Below are positions 17,301-26,580 of a DNA stretch of 64,000 nt, piece after piece (within the stretch, counting starts at the first letter, position 1; each line of letters begins with the position of its first letter). The DNA is taken from positions 2,094,001 through 2,158,000 of the forward strand of contig CP001769.1 in NCBI GenBank assembly GCA_000024525.1, in the 5' to 3' direction. The notes under the pieces are model-generated. The model did no database searches and was not told where the DNA came from. It was given only the letters and a program-made list of their open reading frames with translations. The position numbers and the translations under genes were made by a program. Source of the stretch: Spirosoma linguale DSM 74 (GTDB taxonomy: Bacteria > Bacteroidota > Bacteroidia > Cytophagales > Spirosomataceae).

Positions 17301-18581
17301 GGTAAAGCCGGACAAACGGGGCTCGATCTGATCTATCAGATTGACCCGCTTGTTCCCCCCCAAATTCTGGGTGATAGCCTGCGTTTGCGGCAGATTTTGA
17401 TCAATCTGGTAGGCAACGCCGTTAAGTTTACGCATCAGGGCGAAGTTATGGTTGGTGTACAGCTCGTTGCTGTCCGGCCCGATCAAGCGGTTGAGTTAGC
17501 CTTTACGGTGCGTGATACGGGGATCGGTATTCCTGGTAGCAAAATCGGTCAGCTTTTTAAGGCGTTTTCTCAGGTTGATTCGTCCCACAGCCGTCAATAC
17601 GGCGGCACCGGTCTGGGCCTGATTATTAGTCAGCGCCTGATTGAGTTGATGGGTGGAGTGATTCGGGTAGAGAGTGAGGTCGGGAAAGGTACTGCCTTCC
17701 GGTTTACCCTGGTTTGCCAGACGGGCGAAGAAAAAAAGCCAGCAGCCTATGGGCCGCAAAGTGCGATTGCCGGTAAGTCGGTGCTTATCGTGGACGACAA
17801 CGGAGCCAGCCAGAGTGCTCTCCGCACGCAACTTGAGTGCTGGCATCTACGCCCTACTCTGGCCGGATCAGGCCGGGAAGCGCTGGTGATAATCGCTCAA
17901 CATGGTCCTTTCGATCTGATTATTATCGATCAGCAGATGCCGGAAATGGATGGCATTGAACTCGCTGGAGAAATAAAACGAAGCTACCCAACTATACCAC
18001 TTATTTTGCTAAGCTGGGTAGGCGATCAGCGCCGAAAAAAACATGCCGACCTGTTCTCCGGCATGATTACCAAGCCTATCCATTACAACCACCTGGGCCA
18101 GTCCGTTCAACAGGCGCTTACGCCCCAGGAGAATACGTCTCTCCAACCTACAGATCGCTCAAAATCTGCGTATAAAGTGGATTTTGCCCGTCAGTACCCC
18201 TTGCAGATACTGATTGCTGAAGATAATCCCATCAACGTAAAACTTCTGGTTCGGGTCCTCAACAAACTTGGGTATTCGCCAACTGTCGCCAATAATGGGC
18301 AGGAGGTGCTGTCGCGGTTACATGAGGGATTCGATTTGATTTTGATGGATATCCAGATGCCGGAAATGGATGGGCTGGAAGCTACCCGCCTTATCCGCCA
18401 GCAAGCCATCCGGCAACCCTGGATCATAGCCCTAACGGCCGATGCCATGCTGGAAGACCGGGAGCTGTGTTTGGCTGTGGGTATGAATGATTACATGTCG
18501 AAACCCCCCGTTCTGTCTCAATTGACAAAGGCACTACAGCAGGTGAGCCTGATGAGCCACGGACGTGATGTGACCGTATAA
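14358..18581 (+). CDS. hybrid two-component sensor kinase with periplasmic propeller and two receiver domains
   Basis: A one-protein signalling system of 1407 aa. A signal peptide ([22 protein letters not shown]) precedes about 14 'regulator propeller' repeats (pattern GxLWVGTxGGGLxxFD, residues 30-660). A Y_Y_Y-type Ig-like domain (about 700-790) comes next, then one transmembrane helix ([18 protein letters not shown]) and a coiled coil. HisKA follows, with His903 in [10 protein letters not shown], and then an HATPase domain with [19 protein letters not shown] and GTGLGL. Two receivers carry phospho-acceptors at D1191 ([12 protein letters not shown]) and D1331 ([13 protein letters not shown]). 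Unlike most Bacteroidota hybrids of this class, it ends at the second receiver with no AraC-type DNA-binding domain, so output must go through a partner. The ATG at 14358 is preferred over the TTG at 14352. Confidence 0.92.
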   Translation: MFFRFFLPVLYGLIALQLAHAQSYTTRFSHLTTDEGLSQNNVTCILQDKRGFMWFGTRDGLNKYDGYTFTLYQNVPQKSTSLSNSYVHTVFEDTQGRLWVGTDEGGLSLFDSDTEVFTNFQHLPGVKNSLSHNKVMAITQDAQGYLWVGTAGGGLDKFDPRHKTFTHYTHQAAKPGSLSDNNISSLFIDRAGTLWVGTDGGGLDRFDKTSGLFTHYRHSPTDDRSLSHDQVTTCFEDTQGRFWVGTEGGGLNRLDRATGQFTRYQHPSDYPAQLPQNNVMVLAEDNDHTIWIGTQNGGIDLLHKDGSFTHYRYDKDDTGGLNNGSIYAMYRDRVGAMWVGTYSGGVNKIDALPLKFKLYQHTRGSTNNLTNNNILAIREDGRGDLWLGTDGGGICVLKKGMSVFTAYQDKRRSASLFGRNYVLAIYEDSDKRIWTGNYKGGLCLFDRASNTFIQKGDFDQLSISVILEARNGIFWLGTFEDGLIRYDRRTGATTRYRANPSQPGQLNYHTVTTLWEDKTGKIWIGTEGGGINVFYPDKNRFTQYQYERQNPRSLSNNMVTSLFESSTGQLWVGTNGGLNKFDAQSQTFTAYGRSKGIANDVIQGILEDRRGTLWLSTNKGLTAFNPKTYKVRNFDSSDGLQGSSFNRSAMFRSHGGQFFFGGLSGLNSFYPDSLGYNPFVPPVYITDFQIFNKPVYVGDKGAPLVKAITATHDITLNYDQTVLSFGFSALNYSFPGKNQYAYKLENFDKDWTLAGTKRTATYTNLDPGDYVFRVRASNNDGVWNNTGTYVNLHIVPPFWQTWWFRGLLLLTLLGILYTVYQVRVHTIRQQKITLQNQVQERTREVTKQKQELEEQAVHLQILNEKLEQQYGRLAQQSVLEQQARLEAETANKAKSVFLATMSHEIRTPLNGVIGMTALLEDTPLSEEQREYAHTIRSCGESLLGVINDILDFSKIESGKMELEQQPIELRSCLEEVLDMFAGKAGQTGLDLIYQIDPLVPPQILGDSLRLRQILINLVGNAVKFTHQGEVMVGVQLVAVRPDQAVELAFTVRDTGIGIPGSKIGQLFKAFSQVDSSHSRQYGGTGLGLIISQRLIELMGGVIRVESEVGKGTAFRFTLVCQTGEEKKPAAYGPQSAIAGKSVLIVDDNGASQSALRTQLECWHLRPTLAGSGREALVIIAQHGPFDLIIIDQQMPEMDGIELAGEIKRSYPTIPLILLSWVGDQRRKKHADLFSGMITKPIHYNHLGQSVQQALTPQENTSLQPTDRSKSAYKVDFARQYPLQILIAEDNPINVKLLVRVLNKLGYSPTVANNGQEVLSRLHEGFDLILMDIQMPEMDGLEATRLIRQQAIRQPWIIALTADAMLEDRELCLAVGMNDYMSKPPVLSQLTKALQQVSLMSHGRDVTV

Positions 18582-18582
18582 A

Positions 18583-18711
18583 TTATTGGTTATTAAGCTA
18601 TTGGTTACTAGGTTATTGGTTATTAAGTTACTGGTTATTGGTTAATAGCCGTTCCTTGATTAATGACCAATAACAATTAACCAATAACTTAATAACGATT
18701 AACCGGCATTA
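18583..18711. repeat. degenerate heptad inverted-repeat array at a convergent gene end
   Basis: Units of TTATTGG and related 7/8-mers form the left half. TTATTGGTTATTAAG occurs twice (18584-18598 and 18613-18627). The right half (GACCAATAAC, ATTAACCAATAAC, TTAATAACGATTAACC) is their inverse. It fills the gap between the kinase gene and the converging DoxX-like gene. Confidence 0.65.
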
Positions 18712-18723
18712 TTAGCCAAGAGT

Positions 18724-19362
18724 TCATGCCGATAAAACGGCTCTTTTGTGTTCCTTTAATGTATAAATCAATACAAGAATCCCGGCAATCAAGGCGATAC
18801 CGAACACCAGCAGAACGGATAGGAACGACTGTAGTGTTAGCTTGGCCAGTATAGAAAGGCACGCATAAAAAAGCCCCAGATAAGCCCAGCTTCGCCTTCT
18901 CATGAGCGGATACACCTCATCGACGAACGTCGACTGAGTTGGTAGGACAACCACCTTGAGCCGATTCCAGTCCCACACGAGGAGGTAGGTATTAGCCAGT
19001 AGCATCAGGAATGTAATAATGGGCGTTCCGGCGAAATAATAGGAAATGGTAATGACGAAGATGTTTAGTATGATGGGGAAGAACATCACGGCTCCAAGGG
19101 TACTGAGTACCTGCGTCATCAGTAAAAAACCGGCAATCAGCTGTCCCCAGCCGAGAAACTGCCAGTAAAGACCTGATTGATATAGTGTCTCGAAAAAATG
19201 CCAGGCGTCATGAATTGGCGCGCTCGCCCCCGAATCGGTAGTAAAGCGCTGTCCCTGAATCTTGACGATACTGGCAAAGACAAACGCTCCGCCAATGAGG
19301 TACCGCAGGTAGATCGTAAAAAGCTGAAGCATGGTCAGTTGTTTCAGGTCAGATACATTCAT
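18724..19362 (-). CDS. DoxX-like integral membrane protein
   Basis: A 212-aa membrane protein with about six hydrophobic segments. They include YLRYLIGGAFVFASIVKI, WQFLGWGQLIAGFLLM, LGAVMFFPIILNIFVITI, ITFLMLLANTYLLVW and two near the C-terminus. The first helix, with its RYLIGGAFVFASIVKIQGQRF pattern, and the later 'WGQLIAGFLLMTQVLSTLGAVMFFPIILNIFVIT' segment resemble the DoxX family. No catalytic site is visible. It converges on the kinase gene and has a clear ATG start. No operon partner is seen. The family call is moderate and the function is unknown. Confidence 0.65.
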   Translation of the reverse strand: MNVSDLKQLTMLQLFTIYLRYLIGGAFVFASIVKIQGQRFTTDSGASAPIHDAWHFFETLYQSGLYWQFLGWGQLIAGFLLMTQVLSTLGAVMFFPIILNIFVITISYYFAGTPIITFLMLLANTYLLVWDWNRLKVVVLPTQSTFVDEVYPLMRRRSWAYLGLFYACLSILAKLTLQSFLSVLLVFGIALIAGILVLIYTLKEHKRAVLSA

Positions 19363-19520
19363 TTGCTGTGATGAAGAGGTGGATTTGCATAGATAAGGAG
19401 AAATCAGACAAGTAGGTTGACGGCTCTAAATTCGTTTCCGGCCACCGGAAGCGTTTTTTTTGAAAAAAATGCTTAGTTTTAGCGTACCTCGTTCATCCTC
19501 ATGTACATACCTTAACAACT

Positions 19521-20837
19521 ATGGCAACCCGCAGGACTTTCTTCCGCCAAACCGCAGCCGCAGCGACCGGTGCACTGACGCTTCCACAGTTTTTACCCGA
19601 AACGTTCGCCAACCCAATTGCCACGGCCGATGTCGGGCTAAAGTCGGCCGCTCAGTGGGCGCAGGATGAAGATTTCTGGTCCTGGATAAAGTCAGAGTAC
19701 ACCGTATCGCCTAATCTGCTTAACCTCAACAACGGGGGCGTTTGTCCGCAGCCGAAAGTAGTACAGGACGCGCACATCCGGTTTTACCAGTACTGCAACG
19801 AAGCGCCGTCGTACTACATGTGGCGAATTCTGGATCAGGGCCGGGAAGCCCTGCGGAGCAAGCTGGCCGATTTGGGCGGCTGTTCGGCGGAGGAAATCGC
19901 CATCAACCGGAACGCTACCGAAGGACTAAATACGGTCATCTTCGGCCTGAATCTGAAAGCGGGGGATGAAGTCGTACTCACGAAGCAGGATTACCCGAAT
20001 ATGCTCAATGCCTGGAAACAGCGCGAGAAACGGGACGGCATTAAGCTGGTTTACCTGGACCTGAACCTGCCCAGTGAGGACGACGATGCCCTGGCTGAGC
20101 AATACATCCGGGCGTTTACACCCCGTACTAAAGTGGTGCATGTTACGCACATGATTAACTGGATTGGGCAGGTGATGCCCGTTCGAAAGATTGCCGATGC
20201 CGCCCACAAACGCGGTATCGAAGTGATTGCCGATGGCGCTCACTCCTTCGCCTTGTTCGATTTCAAGATTCCCGACTTGGGGTGCGACTATTTTGCGAGT
20301 AGCCTGCATAAGTGGCTATCTGCCCCTTTCGGCAGCGGGATGCTGTATATCAGGCAGAATAAGATTAAAAACGTTTGGGCTTTATTGTCGAACAATGAGC
20401 CCGATGGCCCTGATATTCGGAAATTCGAAAGCCTGGGAACGCGTTCTTTTGCCTCCGAAATGGCCATCGGAACGGCGGTTGATTTTCATAATAGTATCGG
20501 CTCAGCGCGCAAATTTGCCCGTGCGCACTACCTCAAAAACTACTGGATGGAGCGGGTGAAAGATATTCCCGGTGTTAAGGTTCATACGTCTTTCAAGCCT
20601 GAATTTGCGGGAGCTGTAGCGCTGTTTTCCATCGATGGCATGAAACCCTCCGAAATAGACGGCCAATTGCTCAATCAGTACAAAATACATACGGTGGGGA
20701 TTGAGTGGGAAAATATTAAAGGTGTACGGGTAACCCCCCACGTCTACCATTCGCCCAAAGATCTGGATCGGCTGGTGGCTGCGATCACAGCCATAGCTGA
20801 CAAACAGATTGCCATTGGTAAGCAAAAGAAGAGCTAG
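19521..20837 (+). CDS. Tat-exported class V aminotransferase-fold PLP enzyme
   Basis: A PLP-dependent enzyme related to the isopenicillin N epimerase and cysteine desulfurase-like branch. The N-terminus MATRRTFFRQTAAAATGALTL is a Tat signal (RRTFFR), so the folded protein should be exported with cofactor bound. PLP-site features are NRNATEGLNTVIFGLNL, DGAHSFALFDF and SSLHKW with the Schiff-base lysine at K264. Helical and C-terminal domains follow with PHVYHSPKDLDRL. The length (438 aa) is normal. The substrate is unknown, and an epimerase, lyase or desulfurase are all possible. It is followed by a terminator and is not linked to iron-sulfur assembly genes. Confidence 0.85.
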   Translation: MATRRTFFRQTAAAATGALTLPQFLPETFANPIATADVGLKSAAQWAQDEDFWSWIKSEYTVSPNLLNLNNGGVCPQPKVVQDAHIRFYQYCNEAPSYYMWRILDQGREALRSKLADLGGCSAEEIAINRNATEGLNTVIFGLNLKAGDEVVLTKQDYPNMLNAWKQREKRDGIKLVYLDLNLPSEDDDALAEQYIRAFTPRTKVVHVTHMINWIGQVMPVRKIADAAHKRGIEVIADGAHSFALFDFKIPDLGCDYFASSLHKWLSAPFGSGMLYIRQNKIKNVWALLSNNEPDGPDIRKFESLGTRSFASEMAIGTAVDFHNSIGSARKFARAHYLKNYWMERVKDIPGVKVHTSFKPEFAGAVALFSIDGMKPSEIDGQLLNQYKIHTVGIEWENIKGVRVTPHVYHSPKDLDRLVAAITAIADKQIAIGKQKKS

Positions 20838-20860
20838 TAACTACCTCTTTGGCGCAACAA

Positions 20861-20891
20861 AAAACGCTGGCTCCAGAAGAGTCAGCGTTTT
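20861..20891 (+). terminator. rho-independent terminator after the PLP enzyme gene
   Basis: AAAACGCTGGCT (20861-20872) pairs with AGTCAGCGTTTT (20880-20891), a 12-bp stem with one G-U pair, ending in TTTT. The 200 bases from here to the next start hold no gene I can support. Confidence 0.75.
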
Positions 20892-21096
20892 CGTTATCTA
20901 TCCACACCAATGTAAGCCAGACTTGCACTGGCCTACACTATATATACAATACGCAGATTGGAAAACCAGTGTGGCAATCCAGATCGGGCAAGCACATCGG
21001 TACTGGAGAAATAACCGTAACATGGACAAAAGGAATGAATAGTTCGGCACCCGTATTTGCTTTACCAGTTCAGGGAGTTTCAGCTACAAAAAATCT

Positions 21097-22071
21097 ATGA
21101 ATCAAGTGAAATGGGGTATTATCGGTTGCGGAGACGTGACCGAAGTGAAAAGTGGGCCTGCATTCAATAAGGTGCCCAACTCTGAATTGGTAGCGGTGAT
21201 GCGAAGGGATGCCCAAAAAGCGGCCGATTATGCCCTCCGCCACCAGGTGCCCGTCTGGTACAGCGATGCCGACGCGCTCATCAACGACCCCAATGTTAAC
21301 GCTATCTATGTCGCCACACCGCCCGATAGCCATGCCGAATACGCCATCCGGGCCATGCGTGCGGGCAAACCAGTCTATGTCGAGAAACCGATGGCTCTCA
21401 ATGCGGCTGAATGTGAAACCATGAATCGGGTCAGCAAAGAAACGGGCGTGCCGCTCTTTGTCGCTTTTTACCGACGGGCACTACCGTATTTTCTGAAAGT
21501 AAAAGAACTCATCGACCAAAACGTTATCGGCGACATTCGATGTGTACTGATTCAGTTACAGCAGCCGCCAGCCATTACTGAAGGCCAGATTCAGCTTAAC
21601 TGGCGGGTATCGCCTGATGTGTCGGGTGGGGGACTTTTTCACGATTTGGCGTCACACCAGTTCGATTTTCTGGAATATGCGCTCGGCCCGATTAAAACGG
21701 TCAGCGGCCTTGCCCGAAATCAGGCTGGACTCTATGCTGCCGACGACATCGTGGTGGCAAATTTTGAGTTTGAATCGGGTGCGTTGGGGACCGGAAGCTG
21801 GTGCTTTACGGTAAACAAAGAGCAGCGTATCGATCAAACTCAACTCATCGGCTCCAAAGGAAAAATCACGTTCTGTTTCTTCGAGAAATTTATAATTCGG
21901 GTCGAAACCGAATCGGGTCTGGATGAATACACGATCCCGTTTCCCGAACATGTTCAGCAACCCCTCATCGACTTGATCGTCAAAGACCTGCGTGGTGTTG
22001 GCAAAAGCACAAGTACTGGCGAGACGGCCGCGCGAATCAGCTACATCCTGGATCAAATAACCGGGCATTAA
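21097..22071 (+). CDS. Gfo/Idh/MocA-family oxidoreductase
   Basis: An NAD(P)-dependent sugar or polyol dehydrogenase-like enzyme. The N-terminal Rossmann motif is GIIGCGDVTE (residues 6-15). The family motif is KPVYVEKPMALNAAE, containing the conserved EKP lysine (about residue 94). A C-terminal alpha/beta domain follows with GGGLFHDLASHQFDFLEYALG, which holds the catalytic His region. The length of 324 aa is typical. The substrate cannot be told from sequence. It converges tail-to-tail on the next gene, and the two stop codons share the palindrome TTAA. Confidence 0.88.
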   Translation: MNQVKWGIIGCGDVTEVKSGPAFNKVPNSELVAVMRRDAQKAADYALRHQVPVWYSDADALINDPNVNAIYVATPPDSHAEYAIRAMRAGKPVYVEKPMALNAAECETMNRVSKETGVPLFVAFYRRALPYFLKVKELIDQNVIGDIRCVLIQLQQPPAITEGQIQLNWRVSPDVSGGGLFHDLASHQFDFLEYALGPIKTVSGLARNQAGLYAADDIVVANFEFESGALGTGSWCFTVNKEQRIDQTQLIGSKGKITFCFFEKFIIRVETESGLDEYTIPFPEHVQQPLIDLIVKDLRGVGKSTSTGETAARISYILDQITGH

Positions 22072-23291
22072 TCCGTGGTCACTACCGTAAAGATCAGGCC
22101 AGAATGAGCTTGCAAACGGTTAAGCAGTTGATCGCCAAAACCGGTGGCTGGGGTGTAAAAGCCGCCGGTTTTTTCCGTTTTTGCGATGTCCTGTGCTAAA
22201 CAAAGCCCCGCCTGCGCGATCATTTTAGCGGTTGAGCCATACCCCGGGTCACGGTCGCCGGAAACGCGTACCTGTATCGTTTGACCTGTATCCGTTTTGC
22301 CGTAAACATCATGCACAAAAAAGCCGGTGCGTTGCGCTTCCGGGCTGGGACCTTCGCCGGGTTTGGGCAGTAAGCGGCCGATCAACCCCCGTAAAGGGCG
22401 GGCTGCAACCGCCATCATAAACCCGCCGATACCCGCCGTTACCGCTGTAGATGCCAGCAGCCCAACTACACCTTTTCCTGTCAGCATGGCTTCGTTGTAG
22501 GTAAAATTCGGGTGATAGTGCAGGAACGCATTGGAGCGCTGAACCACCCGCTCGTTAACAGCCGCCATCACAAAAGGAGCCATCCAGGCATTGGCATCTT
22601 CATCGTATTTTACAGAAAGTATGGGCGTCTGTTTGGGGCGCTTATCAGCAACCGGCGGACAGATACTATAGGGGTTTGCCAGCTCTTTGCGCAGAGCCGC
22701 ATCCGTAGAGGCCTCTTTTACCAGGTTGAACACACTGGCAATCGTACCCCCCGAGGCACCACCTTTGGCAGCTTTCACCCGCATTGTCACCGTTGCGCAG
22801 GTCGTGCCGAAACGAACTTTCGCCTGTTGTTGCAGGTAGTAAACGCCCATATCGGACGGGATGGAATCGTACCCGCAGCAATGCACTATGCGGGCTCCGG
22901 TTTGTTTGGCCAGGGGTTCGTAGCGGTCAATCATCCGTTTCACCCAGTGCACTTCGCCGGTTAGGTCGCAATAGTCCGTGCCCGTTTCCGCGCAGGCTTT
23001 TATTAGCGGTTCGCCATACAACGCATATGGCCCGACCGTCGACACGACGACCTTCGTTTGTCTGCACAACCCGGTAAGTTCGTCGGCCGACCGGGCATCC
23101 GCTACGATAAAAGGCAGTGCGGAGGCCATCTCACCCAGAGACTTCCTTACCGCCAGAAGTTTCGTTTCCGACCGGCCCGCAATAGCCCAGGTTACGGAGC
23201 TGCCGATACCGTATTGCTCGAACAGGTAACGCGTGATGATCTGGCCTACAAAACTGGTGGCACCATAAACGATAATATCGAAGGTCGGCAT
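22068..23291 (-). CDS. saccharopine dehydrogenase-like NADP-binding protein (trans-acting enoyl reductase type)
   Basis: The N-terminal Rossmann fold reads DIIVYGATSFVGQIITRYL (residues 4-22), followed by WAIAGRSETKL. Later blocks are VVSTVGPYALYGEPLIKACAETGTDYCDLTGEVHWVKRMID and GARIVHCCGYDSIPSDMGVY. These are typical of the saccharopine dehydrogenase-like family, whose mycobacterial members act as trans-acting enoyl reductases. The length (407 aa) matches. A hydrophobic segment (GVVGLLASTAVTAGIGGFMMAV) suggests membrane association. No polyketide or lysine genes are nearby, so the reaction is unknown. Confidence 0.85.
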   Translation of the reverse strand: MPTFDIIVYGATSFVGQIITRYLFEQYGIGSSVTWAIAGRSETKLLAVRKSLGEMASALPFIVADARSADELTGLCRQTKVVVSTVGPYALYGEPLIKACAETGTDYCDLTGEVHWVKRMIDRYEPLAKQTGARIVHCCGYDSIPSDMGVYYLQQQAKVRFGTTCATVTMRVKAAKGGASGGTIASVFNLVKEASTDAALRKELANPYSICPPVADKRPKQTPILSVKYDEDANAWMAPFVMAAVNERVVQRSNAFLHYHPNFTYNEAMLTGKGVVGLLASTAVTAGIGGFMMAVAARPLRGLIGRLLPKPGEGPSPEAQRTGFFVHDVYGKTDTGQTIQVRVSGDRDPGYGSTAKMIAQAGLCLAQDIAKTEKTGGFYTPATGFGDQLLNRLQAHSGLIFTVVTTD

Positions 23292-23355
23292 GAGGTATAG
23301 TTTTGGCTGACGTAAGAATGAGACGCAAGGTATTGCGTCTCTGCGTGAAAATATT

Positions 23356-23410
23356 TTACATACAAATAGTGAATTAATAAAAACATATTACATACATTTA
23401 ATGAATTAAT
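23356..23410. promoter_or_regulatory. paired 23-bp direct repeat, candidate PadR operator
   Basis: Two copies starting TTACATACA (23356-23378 and 23388-23410) match at 20 of 23 positions and begin 32 bp apart, about three helical turns. They sit in the AT-rich gap just upstream of padR. Autoregulation through paired sites is common for PadR proteins; binding here is inferred. Confidence 0.5.
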
Positions 23411-23437
23411 ATGATTTGCCACTTATTGAATAAACCC

Positions 23438-23773
23438 ATGAAGGGAACCAACCTGGGAGAATTTGAAGAACTAGTGCTCCTGACCATTGCGGCACTCGTC
23501 AACGACGCCTACAGCGTAGCGGTTTGCGATGAATTGGAAAAACATACGGGTCGGGCGGCAAAGCTGGGCGTTGTACATGCTGTACTAAACCGGCTGGAAG
23601 AGAAAGGACTCGTGAAAAGCCGGATGGGCGAATCGACCAATGCACGAGGGGGTAAGCGTAAACGCTATTACGAGGTAACACATGCTGGTAAGGTAGCACT
23701 GACCCACGCGAAAGATGTGCGGGAATCGCTCTGGCGGATCATTCCCGGCTTTAATCTGGAGGGGTCAATATGA
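23438..23773 (+). CDS. PadR-family transcriptional regulator
   Basis: A winged-helix repressor-type protein of about 111 aa. It has the PadR pattern FEELVLLTIAALVNDAYSVAVCDELEKHTG, then GVVHAVLNRLEEKGLVKSRMGE, and RGGKRKRYYEVTHAGKVAL with the wing. I chose the ATG at 23438 (MKGTNLGEFEE). An in-frame ATG at 23411 abuts the direct repeats and adds nine residues without family counterpart. It overlaps the downstream permease by four bases (ATGA). In Bacteroidota, a PadR gene coupled to a prefix-domain MacB/FtsX permease is a recurrent pair, so it probably controls that transporter. Confidence 0.9.
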   Translation: MKGTNLGEFEELVLLTIAALVNDAYSVAVCDELEKHTGRAAKLGVVHAVLNRLEEKGLVKSRMGESTNARGGKRKRYYEVTHAGKVALTHAKDVRESLWRIIPGFNLEGSI

Positions 23774-26436
23774 AACGATTCGCCAGCCAAAACGATCATT
23801 TAAAAAAAGAGTCGGAAGCCGCTCAGCCGCCCCGCTGGGCGCAGCGGTTGCTCAATTGGTATTGTCGGCCCGACTTATTGGAAGATCTTCAGGGCGATCT
23901 GAATGAATATTTTGATCGAAATGTGCTCACTAAAGGGGCCAGACGGGCCCGGCTGATTTACTGCCTTGATGTGCTGAAATTCTTCAGACTATATACCGTT
24001 CGCAAACCCGATTTTATCAACCTCTTCGTTCACTGGATCATGATTGGCAGCTACCTCAAAACCTCCCGGCGCAGTTTGGTGCGTAACAAGTTATTTTCGT
24101 TCATCAATATTTTCGGGCTGGCTGTCAGCATGTCGGTGGGTCTGCTGGTCATTGCTTTTTTGACGGATTTGCTCTCATACGATGATTTTCAGGTGAATAA
24201 GGACCGGATTTTTCGAGTTGTCACCACCGATCAATCGGTGGGTCAGCCTGAGATGAACTTCGCATCCACATCGATAAAAGCGGGGAAAAAAATTCGGGAA
24301 ACGATCGGGGGCATTGAACAAAGTACGTTGATCCGGCGGGGGTTCTCGGGCGATGCTCAGGTCAATGCCGAAACGATAGTGCCCCTGACGGCACTGTGGG
24401 CCGATCAATCCTTTTTTAAGGTATTTACGTTTCCCCTGCTCCAGGGCGACCCGGCCACCGCGCTGAAAGAACCTTATTCCCTGGTTTTGACCGAAAAAAC
24501 AGCTCAGAAATTATTTGGCGATGTCAATGCACTCGGTAAGTCGCTTCGGTTTGATACGCTTACGTATACGATTACCGGAATCGCAAAAGATGTTCCCAAG
24601 CTGTCGCACCTTCGCTTTGAAGCCCTGGTTTCCTTTGCAACCCTTGAATCGAAAAAATCTGATATGGATGGCGAGCTCGCCAGTTGGGACAATATCTACA
24701 TGAATTACATTTACCTGGTCCTCCCTGAAAATGCAAACCAACAAACCATTCAAGCCAATCTGGATCGGTTAAGTGCCTCGGAAAATGCGCTGCTGAAAAA
24801 CCGGAAAATTACGCTGTCCCTACAGCCGCTCTCTAAAATTGCGTTGGGGACGCATTATTCAAATGAGATTGGCCCCAGCATTCCGCCGGTGGTTGCCTGG
24901 ATTCTGGCTGGCCTGGCTTTTGTGATCATTCTTTCTGCCTGCTTCAACTACACCAATCTCTCCATTGCCCGTTCGTTAAGGCGCTCGCGTGAAGTTGGTA
25001 TTCGTAAAATTATCGGTGCCCTCAAGAGCCACGTACTGGGGCAGTTTCTGGCCGAATCAGTGCTCATCGCTTTGATGGCCCTGATTCTGTCAGTGGGTTT
25101 GTTTCTGATACTGCGTACGCAGTTTATGGCCCTAAATCCATTTATAGGAAATCTGGTTTCCCTCGACTTGTCAGCTCGTTTAGTTCTCTATTTTTTGGCT
25201 ATGGCAACCGCAGTTGGCCTTGCCGCTGGTTTTCTACCCGCCCTGTTCTTTTCCCGAATCAATGCACTTCAGGTGCTACGAGATGCCTCTTCCATTAAAG
25301 TATTCCGGCGGGTTAGCCTACGAAAAGCGTTGATCATCATTCAGTACACGATCTCGCTACTCTTCATTTCCACCACCCTGATCGGCTACAAACAATACCG
25401 GAGTTTCATTTCGCTCGACCTAGGGTTTACCACCGAAAATATTTTAAATATCCGCATACAGGGAAATAGCAGCACCCTGCTCAGAAAGGAACTAAGCCAA
25501 CTACCAGCGGTGAAGGACATCTCAAGGTCGCACATTGTGACCAGTCTGGGCAGTTTGTCGGGTTCCACGATGAAGTATAAAGACATGCAGGATTCAGCCA
25601 GAGTTTGGCTCAATTTTGTCGATGCGCAACACCTGCCGCTGCATCAGCATAAGTTTATTGCAGGTAAAAATTTTACAACCCGGCCCATTAAAGGCGCTGA
25701 AACCGAAGTTATTGTCAATGAGCAACTCCTCAAGCGATTCAATATCGCCCGTCGTAACCCGGTCGACGCATTGGGTGAAATGGTGACGACCGATGGTAGG
25801 AAATTAGCGATTGTGGGTGTCGTAAAAGATTTTCATTACGGTACAGTGGAGAATAAAATAGAGCCCATGGCCTTTCGCTATTATTCAGATGAGAACGGAG
25901 GGTATCTGAATGTGAAAATTTCGACTACCGACTTACCCGGCACCCTGGCCAGTATTGACAATGCCTGGCGGAAGATCGATAAAGTTCATCCGCTCGATGC
26001 GACCTTTTATGATGATCAGATTGAACATGCCTATAGTCAATATTCAATGATGCTCAAGGTGATTGGGTTCATCGCTTTCCTGGCCATTTGTATCTCGTCG
26101 CTGGGTTTATTCGGTATGGTCGTGTTCACGGCTGAAACCCGGTTAAAGGAAATCAGTATTCGCAAGGTACTGGGGGCTAGTGAAGGAGGTTTGATCTATT
26201 TGTTGAGCCGGGGGTTTTTAGGGCTTCTGGCACTGGCCGCCCTGATCGCGCTGCCGGTCGCTTACTTCTTTTTCGATAAAGTCATTCTGGTCAATTTCGC
26301 GTATCATCAACCCATTGGCTTGAGCGAACTTCTACTCAGTGCAGTTATTGTTATGCTGCTGGCTCTCTTACTGATTGGATCACAAACCCTGAAAGCCGCC
26401 CGGAAGAATCCTGCACATGTGTTGAAGAGTGAGTAG
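23770..26436 (+). CDS. MacB/FtsX-type ABC transporter permease with N-terminal prefix domain
   Basis: A large (888 aa) inner-membrane protein. Residues 18-80 match the 'permease prefix' region (PPRWAQRLLNWYCRPDLLEDLQGDLNEYFDR). They are followed by a transmembrane segment (FINIFGLAVSMSVGLLVIAFL) and a periplasmic MacB-type domain. An FtsX transmembrane block comes next (VVAWILAGLAFVIILSACFNYTNLSIARSLRRSREVGIRKIIGA), then a second copy ending in ETRLKEISIRKVLGASEGGLIYLLSRG. Such proteins usually extrude peptides, lipids or signals, or act in cell-envelope stress. No ATPase gene is adjacent, so an ATPase encoded elsewhere is needed. The gene is translationally coupled to padR. The substrate is unknown. 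Confidence 0.9.
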   Translation: MKRFASQNDHLKKESEAAQPPRWAQRLLNWYCRPDLLEDLQGDLNEYFDRNVLTKGARRARLIYCLDVLKFFRLYTVRKPDFINLFVHWIMIGSYLKTSRRSLVRNKLFSFINIFGLAVSMSVGLLVIAFLTDLLSYDDFQVNKDRIFRVVTTDQSVGQPEMNFASTSIKAGKKIRETIGGIEQSTLIRRGFSGDAQVNAETIVPLTALWADQSFFKVFTFPLLQGDPATALKEPYSLVLTEKTAQKLFGDVNALGKSLRFDTLTYTITGIAKDVPKLSHLRFEALVSFATLESKKSDMDGELASWDNIYMNYIYLVLPENANQQTIQANLDRLSASENALLKNRKITLSLQPLSKIALGTHYSNEIGPSIPPVVAWILAGLAFVIILSACFNYTNLSIARSLRRSREVGIRKIIGALKSHVLGQFLAESVLIALMALILSVGLFLILRTQFMALNPFIGNLVSLDLSARLVLYFLAMATAVGLAAGFLPALFFSRINALQVLRDASSIKVFRRVSLRKALIIIQYTISLLFISTTLIGYKQYRSFISLDLGFTTENILNIRIQGNSSTLLRKELSQLPAVKDISRSHIVTSLGSLSGSTMKYKDMQDSARVWLNFVDAQHLPLHQHKFIAGKNFTTRPIKGAETEVIVNEQLLKRFNIARRNPVDALGEMVTTDGRKLAIVGVVKDFHYGTVENKIEPMAFRYYSDENGGYLNVKISTTDLPGTLASIDNAWRKIDKVHPLDATFYDDQIEHAYSQYSMMLKVIGFIAFLAICISSLGLFGMVVFTAETRLKEISIRKVLGASEGGLIYLLSRGFLGLLALAALIALPVAYFFFDKVILVNFAYHQPIGLSELLLSAVIVMLLALLLIGSQTLKAARKNPAHVLKSE

Positions 26437-26514
26437 ACGTTGTGAGTATATATGGACTGTTACAGAAACGCTCACTGGCTTTCCTATCTTGGGATGGGTA
26501 CAAATTGTACCTCC

Positions 26515-26580
26515 TTTTTCGACAGGGTTAACAGGATAAAAAACGAAAATCCTATTTTATCCTGTTAATCCTGTCGAAAA
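26515..26580. terminator. 26-bp inverted repeat between convergent genes
   Basis: The left arm (26516-26541) contains CGACAGGGTTAACAGGATAAAA and the right arm (26555-26580) contains TTTTATCCTGTTAATCCTGTCG. They match over 26 bp with one G-U position, and both ends carry T or A tracts. The right arm includes the stop codon and last codons of the minus-strand membrane protein gene, so it may terminate both genes. Confidence 0.75.

Noticed and set aside
20849..21100. An 83-codon frame between the PLP enzyme gene and the Gfo/Idh/MocA gene
   Set aside because: It covers the terminator and the start of the next gene, has no family pattern, and its composition resembles noncoding sequence.
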